A stretch of 64,000 nucleotides of DNA from Desulfuromonas acetoxidans DSM 684 (GTDB lineage: Bacteria > Desulfobacterota > Desulfuromonadia > Desulfuromonadales > Desulfuromonadaceae), in the NCBI RefSeq assembly GCF_000167355.1, contig NZ_AAEW02000004.1, positions 1-64,000 on the forward strand. Reading direction: 5' to 3'. This document shows positions 1 to 10,111 of the stretch, piece by piece; position 1 is the first letter of the stretch, and each line of letters opens with the position of its first letter. The notes below the pieces were generated by a model. The model searched no databases. It saw nothing but the letters and a program-made list of their open reading frames with translations, and was not told the DNA's origin. The position numbers and the translations under genes are program-made.

Positions 1-351
1 CATTGTTTTCCCATTCGTGTGTTGTGGTTAAAAAAAGATGCTGGTGAGAGACCCGCCAGAGATCTCTTCTCATTCTTCAGGCTAATCTTGTGACCGTTGT
101 AATCAGTATGTGATAAACCGTATGCACAGAGAGCACATCATACGCTGGCCTGCTTTGTTTGGCAATCCTAATAGTCTAAAACTAATTAATCTTATACATC
201 CCTCTTGCACGGGCTTGAGCAGATAAACGAGTGAAATCATCTGGCTTTGTCCAAGACAATTAACGACATTTTTTGCCACGCACCGGCCAATAAATGTTAA
301 TCTCCATGCCATCATTTGATCTGAAAATAACCCTTTTTCAACGAGGATTTC
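1..351. other. Non-coding region upstream of mtnA
   Basis: No credible gene is seen. The long minus-strand frame crossing this stretch is a shadow of mtnA. A short palindrome AGAGATCTCT lies near 59-68, and CGTATG/CATACG arms near 119-150 could form a weak hairpin. I looked for a SAM-type riboswitch, as might precede a methionine-salvage gene, and did not find its conserved core. Confidence 0.5.
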
Positions 352-1389
<1,038 letters not shown>

Positions 1390-1399
1390 AGGGGCTGAT

Positions 1400-4300
1400 A
1401 TGGACGAGCAGATGGAACGACTGACGACACTGTTGCAGCAGACTGATGAAGGAACCAAGGAACAACTGTGTGCCTGTATCACGGCCATGGGGTTTGCTGA
1501 ACCGGAACGCAGCGTGACCAATCTGCAACTGCTGTTCGAGGTTTTGGACGATGCGCCGTTGGTGGCGCGTCAGGCTCAGGTGGCGTTGACCTGCGGTGAT
1601 CCCGATCTGGCGCTGAACAATCTGGAGCGCTGCAGTAACACTGTTGATCCGCTGCAGTTGGCGCATTGTCTGTCCGATGAGATCAACAACCGCCAATTGA
1701 TGGTGATGCTCGGAGCGTCGCCGTTTTTGACCGGTATTTTGTGCCGCGATGCCGAATATTTTATCGACCTGTTTATCCGTGGCGAAGTCGACCGTAAAAA
1801 AGACGTTGATCTCATGGTGGCCGAGCTGGGCCAGCGGCTTGATCCTGAAACGGATTTTGATGCGTTGCAACGCTGTCTGCGCCGTTACAAATATCGCGAA
1901 GTGCTGCGCATCAGTGCCCGTGATCTCAGTGAAACGGCTAATCTCGAAGAGGTGACAGCGGAACTCTCCAGCCTGGCCGCCGCCACACTACGCATTGCCT
2001 GCAATCATTGTGAACGGCTACTGCAACAGGAATTGGGGGCACCGCTCCTTGATGAACCGGATGAGCAGGGCCGCGAGCTGGCCACCTTTACTGTGCTCGG
2101 CATGGGTAAATTCGGTGGTTGGGAGCTCAATTTCTCATCTGACATCGATCTGATCTATTTCTATTCCGCCACCCAGGGCACAACCAGCGGCATCACCAAT
2201 GAAAAAGGGGAAACCGAAAACCAGGTCACCCTGCATCAGTATTTCGTCAAACTGGCCGATATGGTGACCAAAGCCATTGGCCAGGTGACCGAAGATGGTT
2301 TTGTCTTTCGCGTTGATCTTGATTTGCGCCCCGAAGGACGTAGCGGCGAGATGGCCTGTTCTTTACTCGCGGCGGAGACCTATTATGAAAGCTGGGGGCA
2401 GAACTGGGAGCGCTCAGCCATGATGAAAGCACGGCCGGTGGCCGGTGATCTTGATCTTGGCGAACGTTTGTTGTGGGCTCTTGAGCCGTTTATCTATCGG
2501 CGCTACCTCGATTACGGCATGATCGAAGACCTCAAGGAGATGAAGCAGAAGATCGACTGCCGACAAGCTCAGCAGCGTGATTGCCAGAACAACCTCAAAT
2601 TGGGGCGCGGCGGCATTCGTGAGATCGAATTCTTCATTCAGGCTTTGCAGTTGATCTTTGCCGGAAAAAATCCTCAAGTACGCCAGCGCAGCACCCTTAA
2701 GGCCATGGTGCTGTTGCGCGAAGCCGGACATTTGAGCGCTGAAGATGCGGCGACATTGCGCCAGGCGTATATCTTTTTGCGCACCGTAGAACATCGCATT
2801 CAGGTGGTGCAGGAGCGGCAGACCCATAATTTGCCCACGCACGATCATGACATGCTTTCTCTGGCACGTCGCAGTGGTTTTGACCGCCAGGATGCCTTTG
2901 AGGACCGCCTGCAACAACATCGTGACGACGTGGTGCGCATCTATCGCGAACTGTTTTACGCCGGAGAAGATCAGGCTGAAGATGTCATCAAACCGCAGGT
3001 GCGCGCGTTGCTCGATGATTCCGTTGACAGCGACTTTACCAAAGACTTGCTCGAGGAGGTCGGCTTTCAGGATGTGGAACAGGGCTTCGAAAGTTTGTGC
3101 CGGTTGCGTGAGGGCAAATACGGCTCGCCCATGACGCGGCGGGTACGGCGGTATTTTCAGCGGATTCTGCCAGTCTTGATTCAAGAGATTGTCGAATCGC
3201 CCGAACCGGATATGGCTCTGAACAATCTTGAAGAGTTTCTGATGCGGATTCGGGCTCACGGCACCTTTTATGCTCTGATGGCAGAGAACCACGCCATTGT
3301 CCGGTTGTTGATCTCACTGTTCAGCACCAGCAAATTTTTATCGCGGATTTTTATCCAGCGCCCGGAAATTCTCGATTCACTGGTGTCGAGTGGCTATGCT
3401 GTCGAATTCAAATCGCTTGAAGTGCTGCGCGATGAGCTGACCGAGCAATTGGAGCAGTCGCTGGATTATGAAGATCGCCTTGATCAGTTGCGCCGCTTCC
3501 GCAGTGAAGAGTTTTTGCGCATTGCCCTCAACGATCTGCGCGGCGACCAGTTGCAGGGGCGTACCACCATGCAGCTCAGTTGCCTGGCCGTCGTGTGCCT
3601 CGAAGCGGCGGTAGAGATGGCGCGCAATGAGCTGATCCCCCGCTTTGGTCTGCCCTATTGCCCTCTTGAACATGGCTGGAAAGAAGCCGAGTTTGCTGTG
3701 CTTGGCATGGGCAAATTGGGTGGTATGGAGATCAACTATCACTCCGATCTCGATATCATCTTTATCTACAGCGGACAGGGCAAGAATCGCCCGGCCAAAG
3801 GGACCGATCCCGATCGTTTTAAGGAGATCTCCAACCAGGAGTATTTCTCCAAGCTGGCCCAGCGGGTGATCTCCGTATTAACCCTGGCCACCCGTGAAGG
3901 GCGGGTCTATGAGATCGATACCCGGTTACGTCCTTCCGGCAATCAAGGACCGCTGGTCACCAGCTTGACCGCGTATCAGAACTACCATGAAGAATCGGCC
4001 CAATTGTGGGAGCGCCAGGCGTTGACCAAGGCACAGGTGGTGGTGGGGCCGCCGCGGATCACCGAACAGATCGAGGCGATTAACGACCAGGTGACCTGGG
4101 AAAAACCATTGCCCCAGGAGCTAAAAGCCGAAATTTACCGCCTGCGCAGTCGCATGGAGCGCGAAATCGCTAAGGAGGGGGAATCACAGTTCAATATCAA
4201 AACCGGCCGAGGCGGCATGGTTGATGTCGAGTTCCTCGTTCAGTACCTGCAGTTGGTGCATGGTAAAGATGTGCCGGAGATTCGCGTATGTAACACTTTG

Positions 4301-4594
4301 GCGGCTCTGCACGCCATTGGTGATAAGGGGTTGTTGCTCAAAGAGGTTGCTGATGAACTTGAGGACGGCTATAGATTCCTGAGGCGTTTGGAAAACAAAC
4401 TGCGCCTGGTCCATGACCAGTCGTTTAATCAGATCTCAAAGGATAAAGTCAGCCTGCGTCGCCTGGCTCGGCGTCTTGGCTATACCAAAGAAACGGATTT
4501 GCCGGAGCGGCAGTTCCTGAGAGCCTATCGCAAGATGACCGAACAGATTCGTACCCATTTTGATCATTATCTTAAACCTGAAGCGGGTCAGTAA
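1400..4594 (+). CDS. glnE: Bifunctional glutamine synthetase adenylyltransferase/deadenylase
   Basis: GlnE adenylylates and de-adenylylates glutamine synthetase in response to PII and glutamine, tuning nitrogen assimilation in the cytosol. The 1064-residue length fits the two-catalytic-domain architecture. The N-terminal nucleotidyltransferase (deadenylase) motif is GMGKFGGWELNFSSDID, with metal ligands Asp248 and Asp250. The C-terminal (adenylylase) motif is GMGKLGGMEINYHSDLD, with Asp783 and Asp785. The sequence GRGGIREIEFFIQ follows the first domain and GRGGMVDVEFLVQ the second, as expected. It starts 10 bp after mtnA with a GGGG-type ribosome site. gltBD, the other ammonium-assimilation genes here, lie 10 kb away. 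Confidence 0.96.
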   Translation: MDEQMERLTTLLQQTDEGTKEQLCACITAMGFAEPERSVTNLQLLFEVLDDAPLVARQAQVALTCGDPDLALNNLERCSNTVDPLQLAHCLSDEINNRQLMVMLGASPFLTGILCRDAEYFIDLFIRGEVDRKKDVDLMVAELGQRLDPETDFDALQRCLRRYKYREVLRISARDLSETANLEEVTAELSSLAAATLRIACNHCERLLQQELGAPLLDEPDEQGRELATFTVLGMGKFGGWELNFSSDIDLIYFYSATQGTTSGITNEKGETENQVTLHQYFVKLADMVTKAIGQVTEDGFVFRVDLDLRPEGRSGEMACSLLAAETYYESWGQNWERSAMMKARPVAGDLDLGERLLWALEPFIYRRYLDYGMIEDLKEMKQKIDCRQAQQRDCQNNLKLGRGGIREIEFFIQALQLIFAGKNPQVRQRSTLKAMVLLREAGHLSAEDAATLRQAYIFLRTVEHRIQVVQERQTHNLPTHDHDMLSLARRSGFDRQDAFEDRLQQHRDDVVRIYRELFYAGEDQAEDVIKPQVRALLDDSVDSDFTKDLLEEVGFQDVEQGFESLCRLREGKYGSPMTRRVRRYFQRILPVLIQEIVESPEPDMALNNLEEFLMRIRAHGTFYALMAENHAIVRLLISLFSTSKFLSRIFIQRPEILDSLVSSGYAVEFKSLEVLRDELTEQLEQSLDYEDRLDQLRRFRSEEFLRIALNDLRGDQLQGRTTMQLSCLAVVCLEAAVEMARNELIPRFGLPYCPLEHGWKEAEFAVLGMGKLGGMEINYHSDLDIIFIYSGQGKNRPAKGTDPDRFKEISNQEYFSKLAQRVISVLTLATREGRVYEIDTRLRPSGNQGPLVTSLTAYQNYHEESAQLWERQALTKAQVVVGPPRITEQIEAINDQVTWEKPLPQELKAEIYRLRSRMEREIAKEGESQFNIKTGRGGMVDVEFLVQYLQLVHGKDVPEIRVCNTLAALHAIGDKGLLLKEVADELEDGYRFLRRLENKLRLVHDQSFNQISKDKVSLRRLARRLGYTKETDLPERQFLRAYRKMTEQIRTHFDHYLKPEAGQ

Positions 4595-4647
4595 GCTCGG
4601 CTTGACTGACTGAAATAATAAGCCCTCTAACCGATGGAGATAACGCA

Positions 4648-4734
4648 ATGAGTCGATTGAAAATTGTCGGCCTGATGCTGTTGGTAGCCTGTGTGCTCAG
4701 CGGCTGTGGTTGCCTGGATATTCCCTGCGTATAA
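4648..4734 (+). CDS. 28-residue putative lipoprotein (entericidin-like size)
   Basis: A short gene too small for most ORF callers. It encodes a positively charged start, a hydrophobic stretch LMLLVACVLSGC and a lipobox (VLSG-C at residue 20), leaving a mature peptide of only nine residues, CGCLDIPCV, with three cysteines. A GGAG ribosome site sits about 8 nt upstream and a strong intrinsic terminator starts 13 bp after the stop, which supports real expression. The size and lipobox resemble entericidin-type small lipoproteins. No function can be assigned. Confidence 0.6.
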   Translation: MSRLKIVGLMLLVACVLSGCGCLDIPCV

Positions 4735-4746
4735 CACATGCAGATA

Positions 4747-4785
4747 AGAATGGCGCTGAAGAGGTTCAGCGCCGTTCTTGTTTTT
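4747..4785 (+). terminator. Intrinsic terminator after glnE/small lipoprotein
   Basis: Stem AAGAA-T-GGCGCTGAA pairing with TTCAGCGCC-G-TTCTT around a GAGG loop, followed by TTTTT. It closes the mtnA-glnE-lipoprotein unit. Confidence 0.9.
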
Positions 4786-4797
4786 ATTTAGCGCTGC

Positions 4798-4850
4798 GGC
4801 TTTTTCGTTCAGCAGCACTGAACGTCAGCGCGTGAACCACTGAAGAGCAA
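4798..4850 (+). repeat. Truncated copy of the ~580-bp structured repeat (tail)
   Basis: A deletion derivative of the large intergenic repeat. The hairpin-5 sequence (GTTCAGCAGCAC-GAAC) is joined directly to the unit end (GAACCACTGAAG), and a GGTCAAGATCAA tract follows. Confidence 0.7.
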
Positions 4851-5420
4851 GGTCAAGATCAAAGTCAAGGTCGCCGGGTTTCGTCCCGGCAGCCGACATA
4901 TTTTTGACTGGCCGCTCAAAAGTATGGAAAAGCCGGCTTAAACTTCTCCTGAACCTGGATCAACCGACAATGTGTCAGTTTCACTGATTCGGCTTGCCGC
5001 CCTTTAGGTCGACGAATCGTGCAACTCATCATCTTTGGCGTAAAACGTTGATAACGGTTTGATGCAACTCCATATTCCTACCGTGGCACTGATCAAACGG
5101 GTGGGCAGTGCCCACCCTTCGACAGAGTGTTATTTAGCTCCCAAGCCCTCCCGTTCAGCAGCACCGAACGTAATGAACGTCAGCGCGATGGTTGTCGGCA
5201 ACTTGTTTGAGCGCCAGCAAGTTTTGCCGACATCGCGATGTAAGTAAATGGAGTGAGGGAACCCGTAAGGGTGCAATGACGAGAGTCGATTTTGCCTCCC
5301 TTTTTTCGACGCAAAAGGGAGCCGACGGGCGGGCGCGGAAGCCCGCGTCATGTGCGTACCATCGTTGCGAACGGATGAAGTTTGCTAGAGCGATTAGTTT
5401 CGGATTGCGAACCACTTAAG
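4851..5420 (+). repeat. ~580-bp structured intergenic repeat, cluster 1, full unit
   Basis: Full copy of the repeat family. In order: a GATCAA/AAGTCAA tract, hairpin GCCGGG-TTTCGT-CCCGGC, hairpin TTTTGA..TCAAAA, an AACGTTGATAAC box, hairpin GGGTGGG/CCCACCC (5099-5117), GTTC..GAAC, hairpin TGTCGGCAA/TTGCCGACA, ACCC-GTAA-GGGT, hairpin CTCCCTTTT/AAAAGGGAG (5296-5304 with 5313-5321), and GGGC-GCGGAA-GCCC. Short ORFs on both strands lack ribosome sites and are not called. Confidence 0.85.
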
Positions 5421-5760
5421 GTCAAGATCAAAGTCAAGGTCGCCGGGTTTCGTCCCGGCAGCCGACATGCTTTTGACTGGCCGCTCAAAAGTATGCAAAA
5501 GCCGGCTTGAACTTCTCCTGAACCTGGATCAACCTATAATGGATTTGTTTCCGTTATGCCTCACTGATTCGGTTTTCCGCCCTTTAGGTCGGCAAATCGT
5601 GCGACTCATCACTATTGGCGTAAAACGTTGATAACATATTATGTCGCGTTCTATCTCTGGTGTGGCTCCGATCTAACGGGTGGGACGGAGCCCACCCTTG
5701 CAGTTGTGTGTTGTTTTGCACCTCTGCGCTCCCTTTCAGCAGCACCGACACCTACGTTGT
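5421..5760 (+). repeat. Structured intergenic repeat, cluster 1, 3'-truncated unit
   Basis: Second copy in the same orientation. It covers the unit from the AAGTCAAGG tract through hairpin GGGTGGG/CCCACCC (5678-5697) and stops in the GTTC/GAAC segment. The stretch from 5760 to the ttcA end is unique and shows no gene. Confidence 0.8.
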
Positions 5761-5840
5761 GCATACTAACACTGTGAAAGAAAGAGGTTCGCCAGTGTGG
5801 TTTGTTCCAAATTTCTAACCACATAGACGGTCAAGCGCAG

Positions 5841-6596
5841 TCAAAAGTCCTTTAGGTTCTTATCCAGCAAATGACGCGGCTGCACATTGCGCATGGCATT
5901 GAGCAGACTGTTTTTGATCTGCGGAATCTCCCCCTGCAACTCTTCAATCAATACTTTCATCCGTTGGCGTTTTTGATCGCGGCGCACCAGCATCGGGCAG
6001 CTGCAGTCGACGCGGGGAATGTTGCGTAACGCCGTCCATTGGTCAATGAGGTGTTCTTCAACATACACCAGTGGCCGGATGACGGTTTGCTCGCCGTTGT
6101 CGGCCAGAAGCTTGGGACTCATGGCACTGATGGTGCCGGAGTAGAACTGATTGAGCAGCAGGGTTTCGATATGGTCGTCGAGATGGTGGCCGAGGGCGAC
6201 CTTGTTGCAGCCGAGTTTTTGAGCCGTGGTGTAGAGTGCTCCACGACGCAACCGAGCACAGAACGCGCAGTACGACGAGCCGGGACGCAGGTGGGCGTTG
6301 ATCACTTCTTCGCCATTGGTGGTTTCAAGATGGGCTGTGAAGCCCTGTTCGGTCAGATAGTGGGTGATGGTGGCGGTGTCAAAGCCATCAAAGCCGGGAT
6401 TGATGGTTACCGGCACCAGCTCGTAGTGGATCGGCGCACGCCGACACAGCTCTTTGAGCACATGGAGCATGGTCCACGAGTCTTTACCGCCGGAGATGGC
6501 AACCAGAATGCGGTCGTTTTCCTCAATCAGGTTGAAATCGCCCACGGCCTTGCCGGCCAGGCGTTTGATTTTGTCAAAAAGTTTCTGTTCGTTCAC
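5841..6596 (-). CDS. ttcA: tRNA 2-thiocytidine biosynthesis protein TtcA
   Basis: Fe-S-dependent PP-loop enzyme that thiolates cytidine 32 of certain tRNAs. The PP-loop ISGGKDSWTML lies near residue 35, the paired cysteines are in YCAFCARLRRG, and the third conserved cysteine is in the DCSCPMLV segment. GHHLDDHIETLLLN is the other family block. At 251 residues it is a compact TtcA. The only start in frame is a GTG (6594-6596) with a weak ribosome site; a TAG closes the frame upstream. It is convergent with glnE across repeat cluster 1. Confidence 0.88.
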   Translation of the reverse strand: MNEQKLFDKIKRLAGKAVGDFNLIEENDRILVAISGGKDSWTMLHVLKELCRRAPIHYELVPVTINPGFDGFDTATITHYLTEQGFTAHLETTNGEEVINAHLRPGSSYCAFCARLRRGALYTTAQKLGCNKVALGHHLDDHIETLLLNQFYSGTISAMSPKLLADNGEQTVIRPLVYVEEHLIDQWTALRNIPRVDCSCPMLVRRDQKRQRMKVLIEELQGEIPQIKNSLLNAMRNVQPRHLLDKNLKDF

Positions 6597-6750
6597 TGGA
6601 GGATTCTTTTTGTGGAATAGGGGTCGTAGCGCTGACTATAGCGAGGTCGTGTCTCGGGATCAAGAGATGTCTTCAGGGAAATGCCTCATGAGTTAGCAAG
6701 ATGCGATGCCGCGATTAAAAACGCGTGTTGCTTTTTCGGCTTGCGTCGTT

Positions 6751-6776
6751 AAAAAGCCCCCGGATGGGACTTTTTT
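6751..6776. terminator. Bidirectional intrinsic terminator
   Basis: Inverted repeat AAAAAGCCCC..GGGACTTTTTT with a four-base loop and T-runs on both strands. It lies just downstream of the TetR remnant on the minus strand. Confidence 0.7.
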
Positions 6777-6786
6777 CAACACCCTG

Positions 6787-6984
6787 TTAAGCAGCGTTCT
6801 TTTGTTTCTCCCGTTGGATCAGAGTGGCAGACAGGTTGGCTTTGGAGGGAAAATAGCGGTACACCATCTGCTTGGTTACGGTGGCCTGGCGGGCAACGGC
6901 ATCCATGCTGGTGGCGTCGTAACCATGGGCAAGAAACAGTTGTTTCGCTGCGTTGAGGATTCCGACATTTTTTTTGTGTAGTTT
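6787..6984 (-). pseudogene. TetR-family regulator remnant (helix-turn-helix only)
   Basis: The minus strand encodes a clear TetR N-terminal DNA-binding domain: ILNAAKQLFLAHGYDATSMD, then VARQATVTKQMVYRYF and SKANLSATLIQREKQKN. It stops after about 60 codons, whereas family members have about 200, so the ligand-binding domain is missing. There is no start codon in frame: a TAA precedes the open stretch, and an ATG one frame over sits right after an A8 run, which suggests a homopolymer frameshift at the start. I call it a decayed fragment. Confidence 0.7.
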
Positions 6985-7344
6985 TTATCCGCTTTTGCTT
7001 TAGGCGGAGGTTACTTCCTTGACCAAGCGGCTGTCAGGGTTTAGCCAGTCATGCTTGCCAGTATGAAGAAATAATACTTGCGGGTCTGATTTTGTGTGAG
7101 CTGTGAAAATGGTGTCAACGATGGAGAACTGTTTACGAATTATCAGCAGGCACAACGTATGGCCGAATCTCTTGGTGAGCAGGGACACGCAGAGTGGTGG
7201 ATCGAGCCTAAGGTGCCTTTGTTAAAGGGATTCTTATCTTTCTAGCCACCAGAAAAAAGTAATTTCTCGGGTGAAAAAAAATCTACAATAGGATATTGTG
7301 ATGAGAGTCATTTGGGTGGGTTATTTTTTTACCGTCGAGTTCTT
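6985..7344. other. Intergenic region with a possible gene remnant
   Basis: A plus-strand frame open from 7090 to 7245 reads as protein-like text ending in AEWWIEPKVPLLKGFLSF, but it has no good start or ribosome site. It may be the 3' end of a decayed gene. I looked for a Moco riboswitch or a ModE-type operator ahead of the molybdenum genes and recognised neither. The upstream TTG at 7312 is a less likely start for the next gene than the ATG at 7345. Confidence 0.4.
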
Positions 7345-8364
7345 ATGGAAAAGCTGCCAGTAGAAAAAGCGATTGGTCGTTCTTTGGCCCATGATTTAAC
7401 CGAAGTCAATCCGTGCTATCGACGGAAGTGTGTGGCCTTTTGCCGTGGGCATGTCATCCGCGAACAGGACTTGGATGTGCTCAAACAGATGGGCAAGCGC
7501 CATCTTTATGTCGGGCCCGTTGACACGGGACAGATTCATGAAGACCAGGTTGCTTTGGCTCTGGCACCTTATCTGGCTGGAGAGGGAATAGGGCACGACC
7601 GGGTCACCAAAGAGGGCAAGGTGAATTTTCGTGCATTGAATGCCGGGTTGTTCCGTGTCGATATCGAGCGATTGGCAGAGCTGAACCGGATGGCGGTTCC
7701 TTCCATGCCGACGATTCATGATCGTTTTCCTGTCGTCGAAGGAAAGGTTGTGGCGGCTTTTCGTATCATCCCACTGACGTGCAGTGAACGTGTTTTTGAC
7801 CGGATGAAAGCCGTTGCCGAAACGCCGTTGATCTGGCTCGACCCGTACGTCATTCAGCGCGCGGCAATTGTTGTGACCGGGTCCGAGGTTTATTCGGGAG
7901 TTGTTGAGGATCGCTTTGTTCCACGGTTACGCTATAAGCTGCAGCAGTTGGGTGTTGAAACAACTTTTTCAGCCATTGTTCCTGATGACCGTCGCGCCAT
8001 TGCCGAAGCCGTAACGAAGGCGGAACAGGCTGCAGAACTGGTGTTGGTGACTGGAGGAACATCGGTGGACCCGGATGATGTGACGTTTCAAGCCATGGCT
8101 GATGTGGGCGTCACGTTCCAACGCCGTGGTAATCCGGTGCAGCCGGGGAACCATATGAGCCTTGGCAGTAAATCGCAGCGCGTTTTTTGTTCCGTTCCTG
8201 CGGCAGCATTGCATTTTCAGACCACCGCATTGGATCTGTTTTTGCCGAGATTGCTGACCGGCGACATGCCAACAGATGAGGAGTTGGCCAGTGCCGGTCA
8301 TGGTGGGCTGTGTCATTTTTGTGAACCCTGCGTTTATCCCGTGTGCCCCTTTGGCCGCTTTTAG
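7345..8364 (+). CDS. Molybdopterin-binding (MoeA/MoaB-like) protein with Cys-rich tail
   Basis: First gene of the molybdenum-cofactor operon. The C-terminal half is a MoaB/Mog-type molybdopterin-binding domain: VVTGSEVYSGVVEDRF, then LVTGGTSVDPDDVTFQAM and a downstream GNPVQPGNHMSLG block. The N-terminal half, with HDLTEVNPCYRRKCVAFCRG, resembles the MoeA-like proteins often found beside Moco genes. The extreme C-terminus holds a cysteine cluster, CHFCEPCVYPVCPFGRF, which could bind metal. It probably handles molybdopterin or inserts the metal; the exact reaction is not clear. It is followed at 9 bp by moeA. Start chosen at ATG 7345. Confidence 0.8.
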   Translation: MEKLPVEKAIGRSLAHDLTEVNPCYRRKCVAFCRGHVIREQDLDVLKQMGKRHLYVGPVDTGQIHEDQVALALAPYLAGEGIGHDRVTKEGKVNFRALNAGLFRVDIERLAELNRMAVPSMPTIHDRFPVVEGKVVAAFRIIPLTCSERVFDRMKAVAETPLIWLDPYVIQRAAIVVTGSEVYSGVVEDRFVPRLRYKLQQLGVETTFSAIVPDDRRAIAEAVTKAEQAAELVLVTGGTSVDPDDVTFQAMADVGVTFQRRGNPVQPGNHMSLGSKSQRVFCSVPAAALHFQTTALDLFLPRLLTGDMPTDEELASAGHGGLCHFCEPCVYPVCPFGRF

Positions 8365-8373
8365 GACCTGATC

Positions 8374-9576
8374 ATGTCACCTGTCTCCTATCCTGATGCA
8401 CTGCGTTCCCTGCTGACGGCTGTCTCACCGGTTGGTAAAGAAACGGTTTGCATTGGTGATGCGTTGCACCGCATTACGGCTGAAAGGGTGCTGGCACCAC
8501 AGCCGTTACCCAACAGTCGGCGTAGTGCTGTGGATGGTTTTGCACTCGCTGACGTGACGCGTCGTCAGTGGCGGGTGGCTGGTAGCCGTGCTGCAGGCGA
8601 GTTAGCGACGGACCCTCTGGCCGAAGAAGATGCCTTAGCGGTGATGACCGGAGGCGGCGTTCCCGACAATGCCAAGGCTGTTGTGCGGGTCGAAGAGAGT
8701 CATCAGCTTGGCGATTCCCTGTGTTTGGCGGATGGTGTGGTTGCCAACGGGAATATCAATGAACTCGGTCATGAGCTGATGCCCGGATACTCGTTGTTGG
8801 ATGCGGGGTGCCGGATGGATGCGATTCGTCATAGTACCTTGTGCTATGCCGGAGTGAGTGACCTTTGTGTCTATCGTCCACTACGGGTGGGGGTGATGTT
8901 GTCAGGGGGCGAATTGCTGACGCCCGGCACGCCACCGCGTCCTGGGAGCAGTTACGAATGTCATCGGGCCCTGTTGCAACCGACTCTGGAACAATTAGGC
9001 TGTCAGTGTACGTTTGCTGGTCCGGTCGCAGATGATCCTCAACGCATTCATGACACGGTTGAGCAATTGGCCGAGCATCATGACCTCATTGTCACCAGTG
9101 GCGGTGTATCGATGGGGAAGTATGATTTTGTTCGACCGTTGCTGAAACAGCAGGAGTTTGAGTTGGTGGTTGATCGGACAAAAATTAAACCGGGAAGCCC
9201 GTTGCTGGCGGCAAAGCGCGGTGAGCAGTTGTTTGTGGCTATGCCGGGGTATCCGGCAGCGTTCCTGATCAATTTGTTTTTATATCTGGTTCCGGTGATA
9301 AAACGACTGGCCGGTTGGCAACGTTATGCCCCCTTATGGCAACACGAAGTTTTAAATGCTCCGTTGCGTGGGCGAGTCGGGCGCAGCGATATGATTCGTA
9401 TTCAAAAACGGGCCGAAAAAGTGGCTCCTCTGGCGGATCAACTCACCTCGCATTATTGCGGTTTTGCTCAAGCCGAGGGGCTGGCCTGGCTCGATGAAAC
9501 CCGGTCACATGCCACTGCAGGTGAATCGGTGGCAGTGTGCTGGTTTGATGCGTTGGTCAATGATGGAGGGCAGTGA
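8374..9576 (+). CDS. moeA: Molybdopterin molybdenumtransferase MoeA
   Basis: Inserts molybdate into adenylylated molybdopterin to make active Moco in the cytosol. The 400-residue length is typical. The visible family blocks are PNSRRSAVDGFAL (N-terminal MoeA motif), MTGGGVPDNAKAVVRVEE, the MPT-binding segment VMLSGGELLTPGTPPRPGSS, IVTSGGVSMGKYDFV, and FVAMPGYPAAFLINL. It sits between the MoeA-like protein (9 bp) and mobB (1 bp), so it is almost certainly cotranscribed with them. Confidence 0.94.
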   Translation: MSPVSYPDALRSLLTAVSPVGKETVCIGDALHRITAERVLAPQPLPNSRRSAVDGFALADVTRRQWRVAGSRAAGELATDPLAEEDALAVMTGGGVPDNAKAVVRVEESHQLGDSLCLADGVVANGNINELGHELMPGYSLLDAGCRMDAIRHSTLCYAGVSDLCVYRPLRVGVMLSGGELLTPGTPPRPGSSYECHRALLQPTLEQLGCQCTFAGPVADDPQRIHDTVEQLAEHHDLIVTSGGVSMGKYDFVRPLLKQQEFELVVDRTKIKPGSPLLAAKRGEQLFVAMPGYPAAFLINLFLYLVPVIKRLAGWQRYAPLWQHEVLNAPLRGRVGRSDMIRIQKRAEKVAPLADQLTSHYCGFAQAEGLAWLDETRSHATAGESVAVCWFDALVNDGGQ

Positions 9577-9577
9577 T

Positions 9578-10111
9578 ATGGCTCAACCGATTTTGTGTGC
9601 CCTGAGCGGCTGGTCCGGTAGCGGCAAAACCACGTTGGTCTGTGCCATTGTCCGTTACCTGGAGCGTCACCACCGGATGCGGGTCGGTGTGATTAAACAT
9701 GATGGTCACAGGTTTCCTGCCGATGTCAGTGGTTCTGATACCTGTCGTTTGGCCGAAGCCGGAGCGGTGCGAACCGTATTGTGCGGCGAGGATGGTCTGG
9801 TGGTGCGCGAGACAGAAACCCCGCCGCCTTCCATGGAGGCGTTGATTGACCGGTTTGGCGCTGATCTGGATATCTTGCTGCTTGAGGGTTTCAAAAACGC
9901 CGATGTCGACAAAATTGAGGTCTACCGATCAAGTCAGGGGAAAACCCCTTTGTTTCTGCACCCGGATCGTTATCCCCGTGTCGTGGCTGTGGCCACCGAT
10001 ACCCCGCTTGATGATGGTACGGCACCGCAGCAATTGGATCTCAACTGTCCCGAGCAGATCGCCGAATTTATTCTTAAACGCAATAAAGCTGTTCTCAAGG
10101 TGAGCGCATGA
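9578..10111 (+). CDS. mobB: Molybdopterin-guanine dinucleotide biosynthesis protein MobB
   Basis: GTP-binding accessory protein for formation of the guanine dinucleotide form of Moco. The P-loop is GWSGSGKTTL at residues 10-19, followed by the family segments VGVIKHDGH and ILLLEGFKN, the latter the usual MobB partner of Walker B. It is 177 residues long. I chose the ATG at 9578, one base after the moeA stop, over an upstream in-frame start inside moeA. Its stop overlaps the moaA start (ATGA). Confidence 0.92.
   Translation: MAQPILCALSGWSGSGKTTLVCAIVRYLERHHRMRVGVIKHDGHRFPADVSGSDTCRLAEAGAVRTVLCGEDGLVVRETETPPPSMEALIDRFGADLDILLLEGFKNADVDKIEVYRSSQGKTPLFLHPDRYPRVVAVATDTPLDDGTAPQQLDLNCPEQIAEFILKRNKAVLKVSA

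Noticed and set aside
4798-5760. CRISPR array or REP/BIME elements
   Set aside because: Units are ~580 bp with many different hairpins; there are no short direct repeats with unique spacers, and REP units are about 35 bp.
7245-7344. Moco riboswitch or ModE operator before the molybdenum genes
   Set aside because: Neither the conserved riboswitch core nor the inverted ModE consensus could be found.
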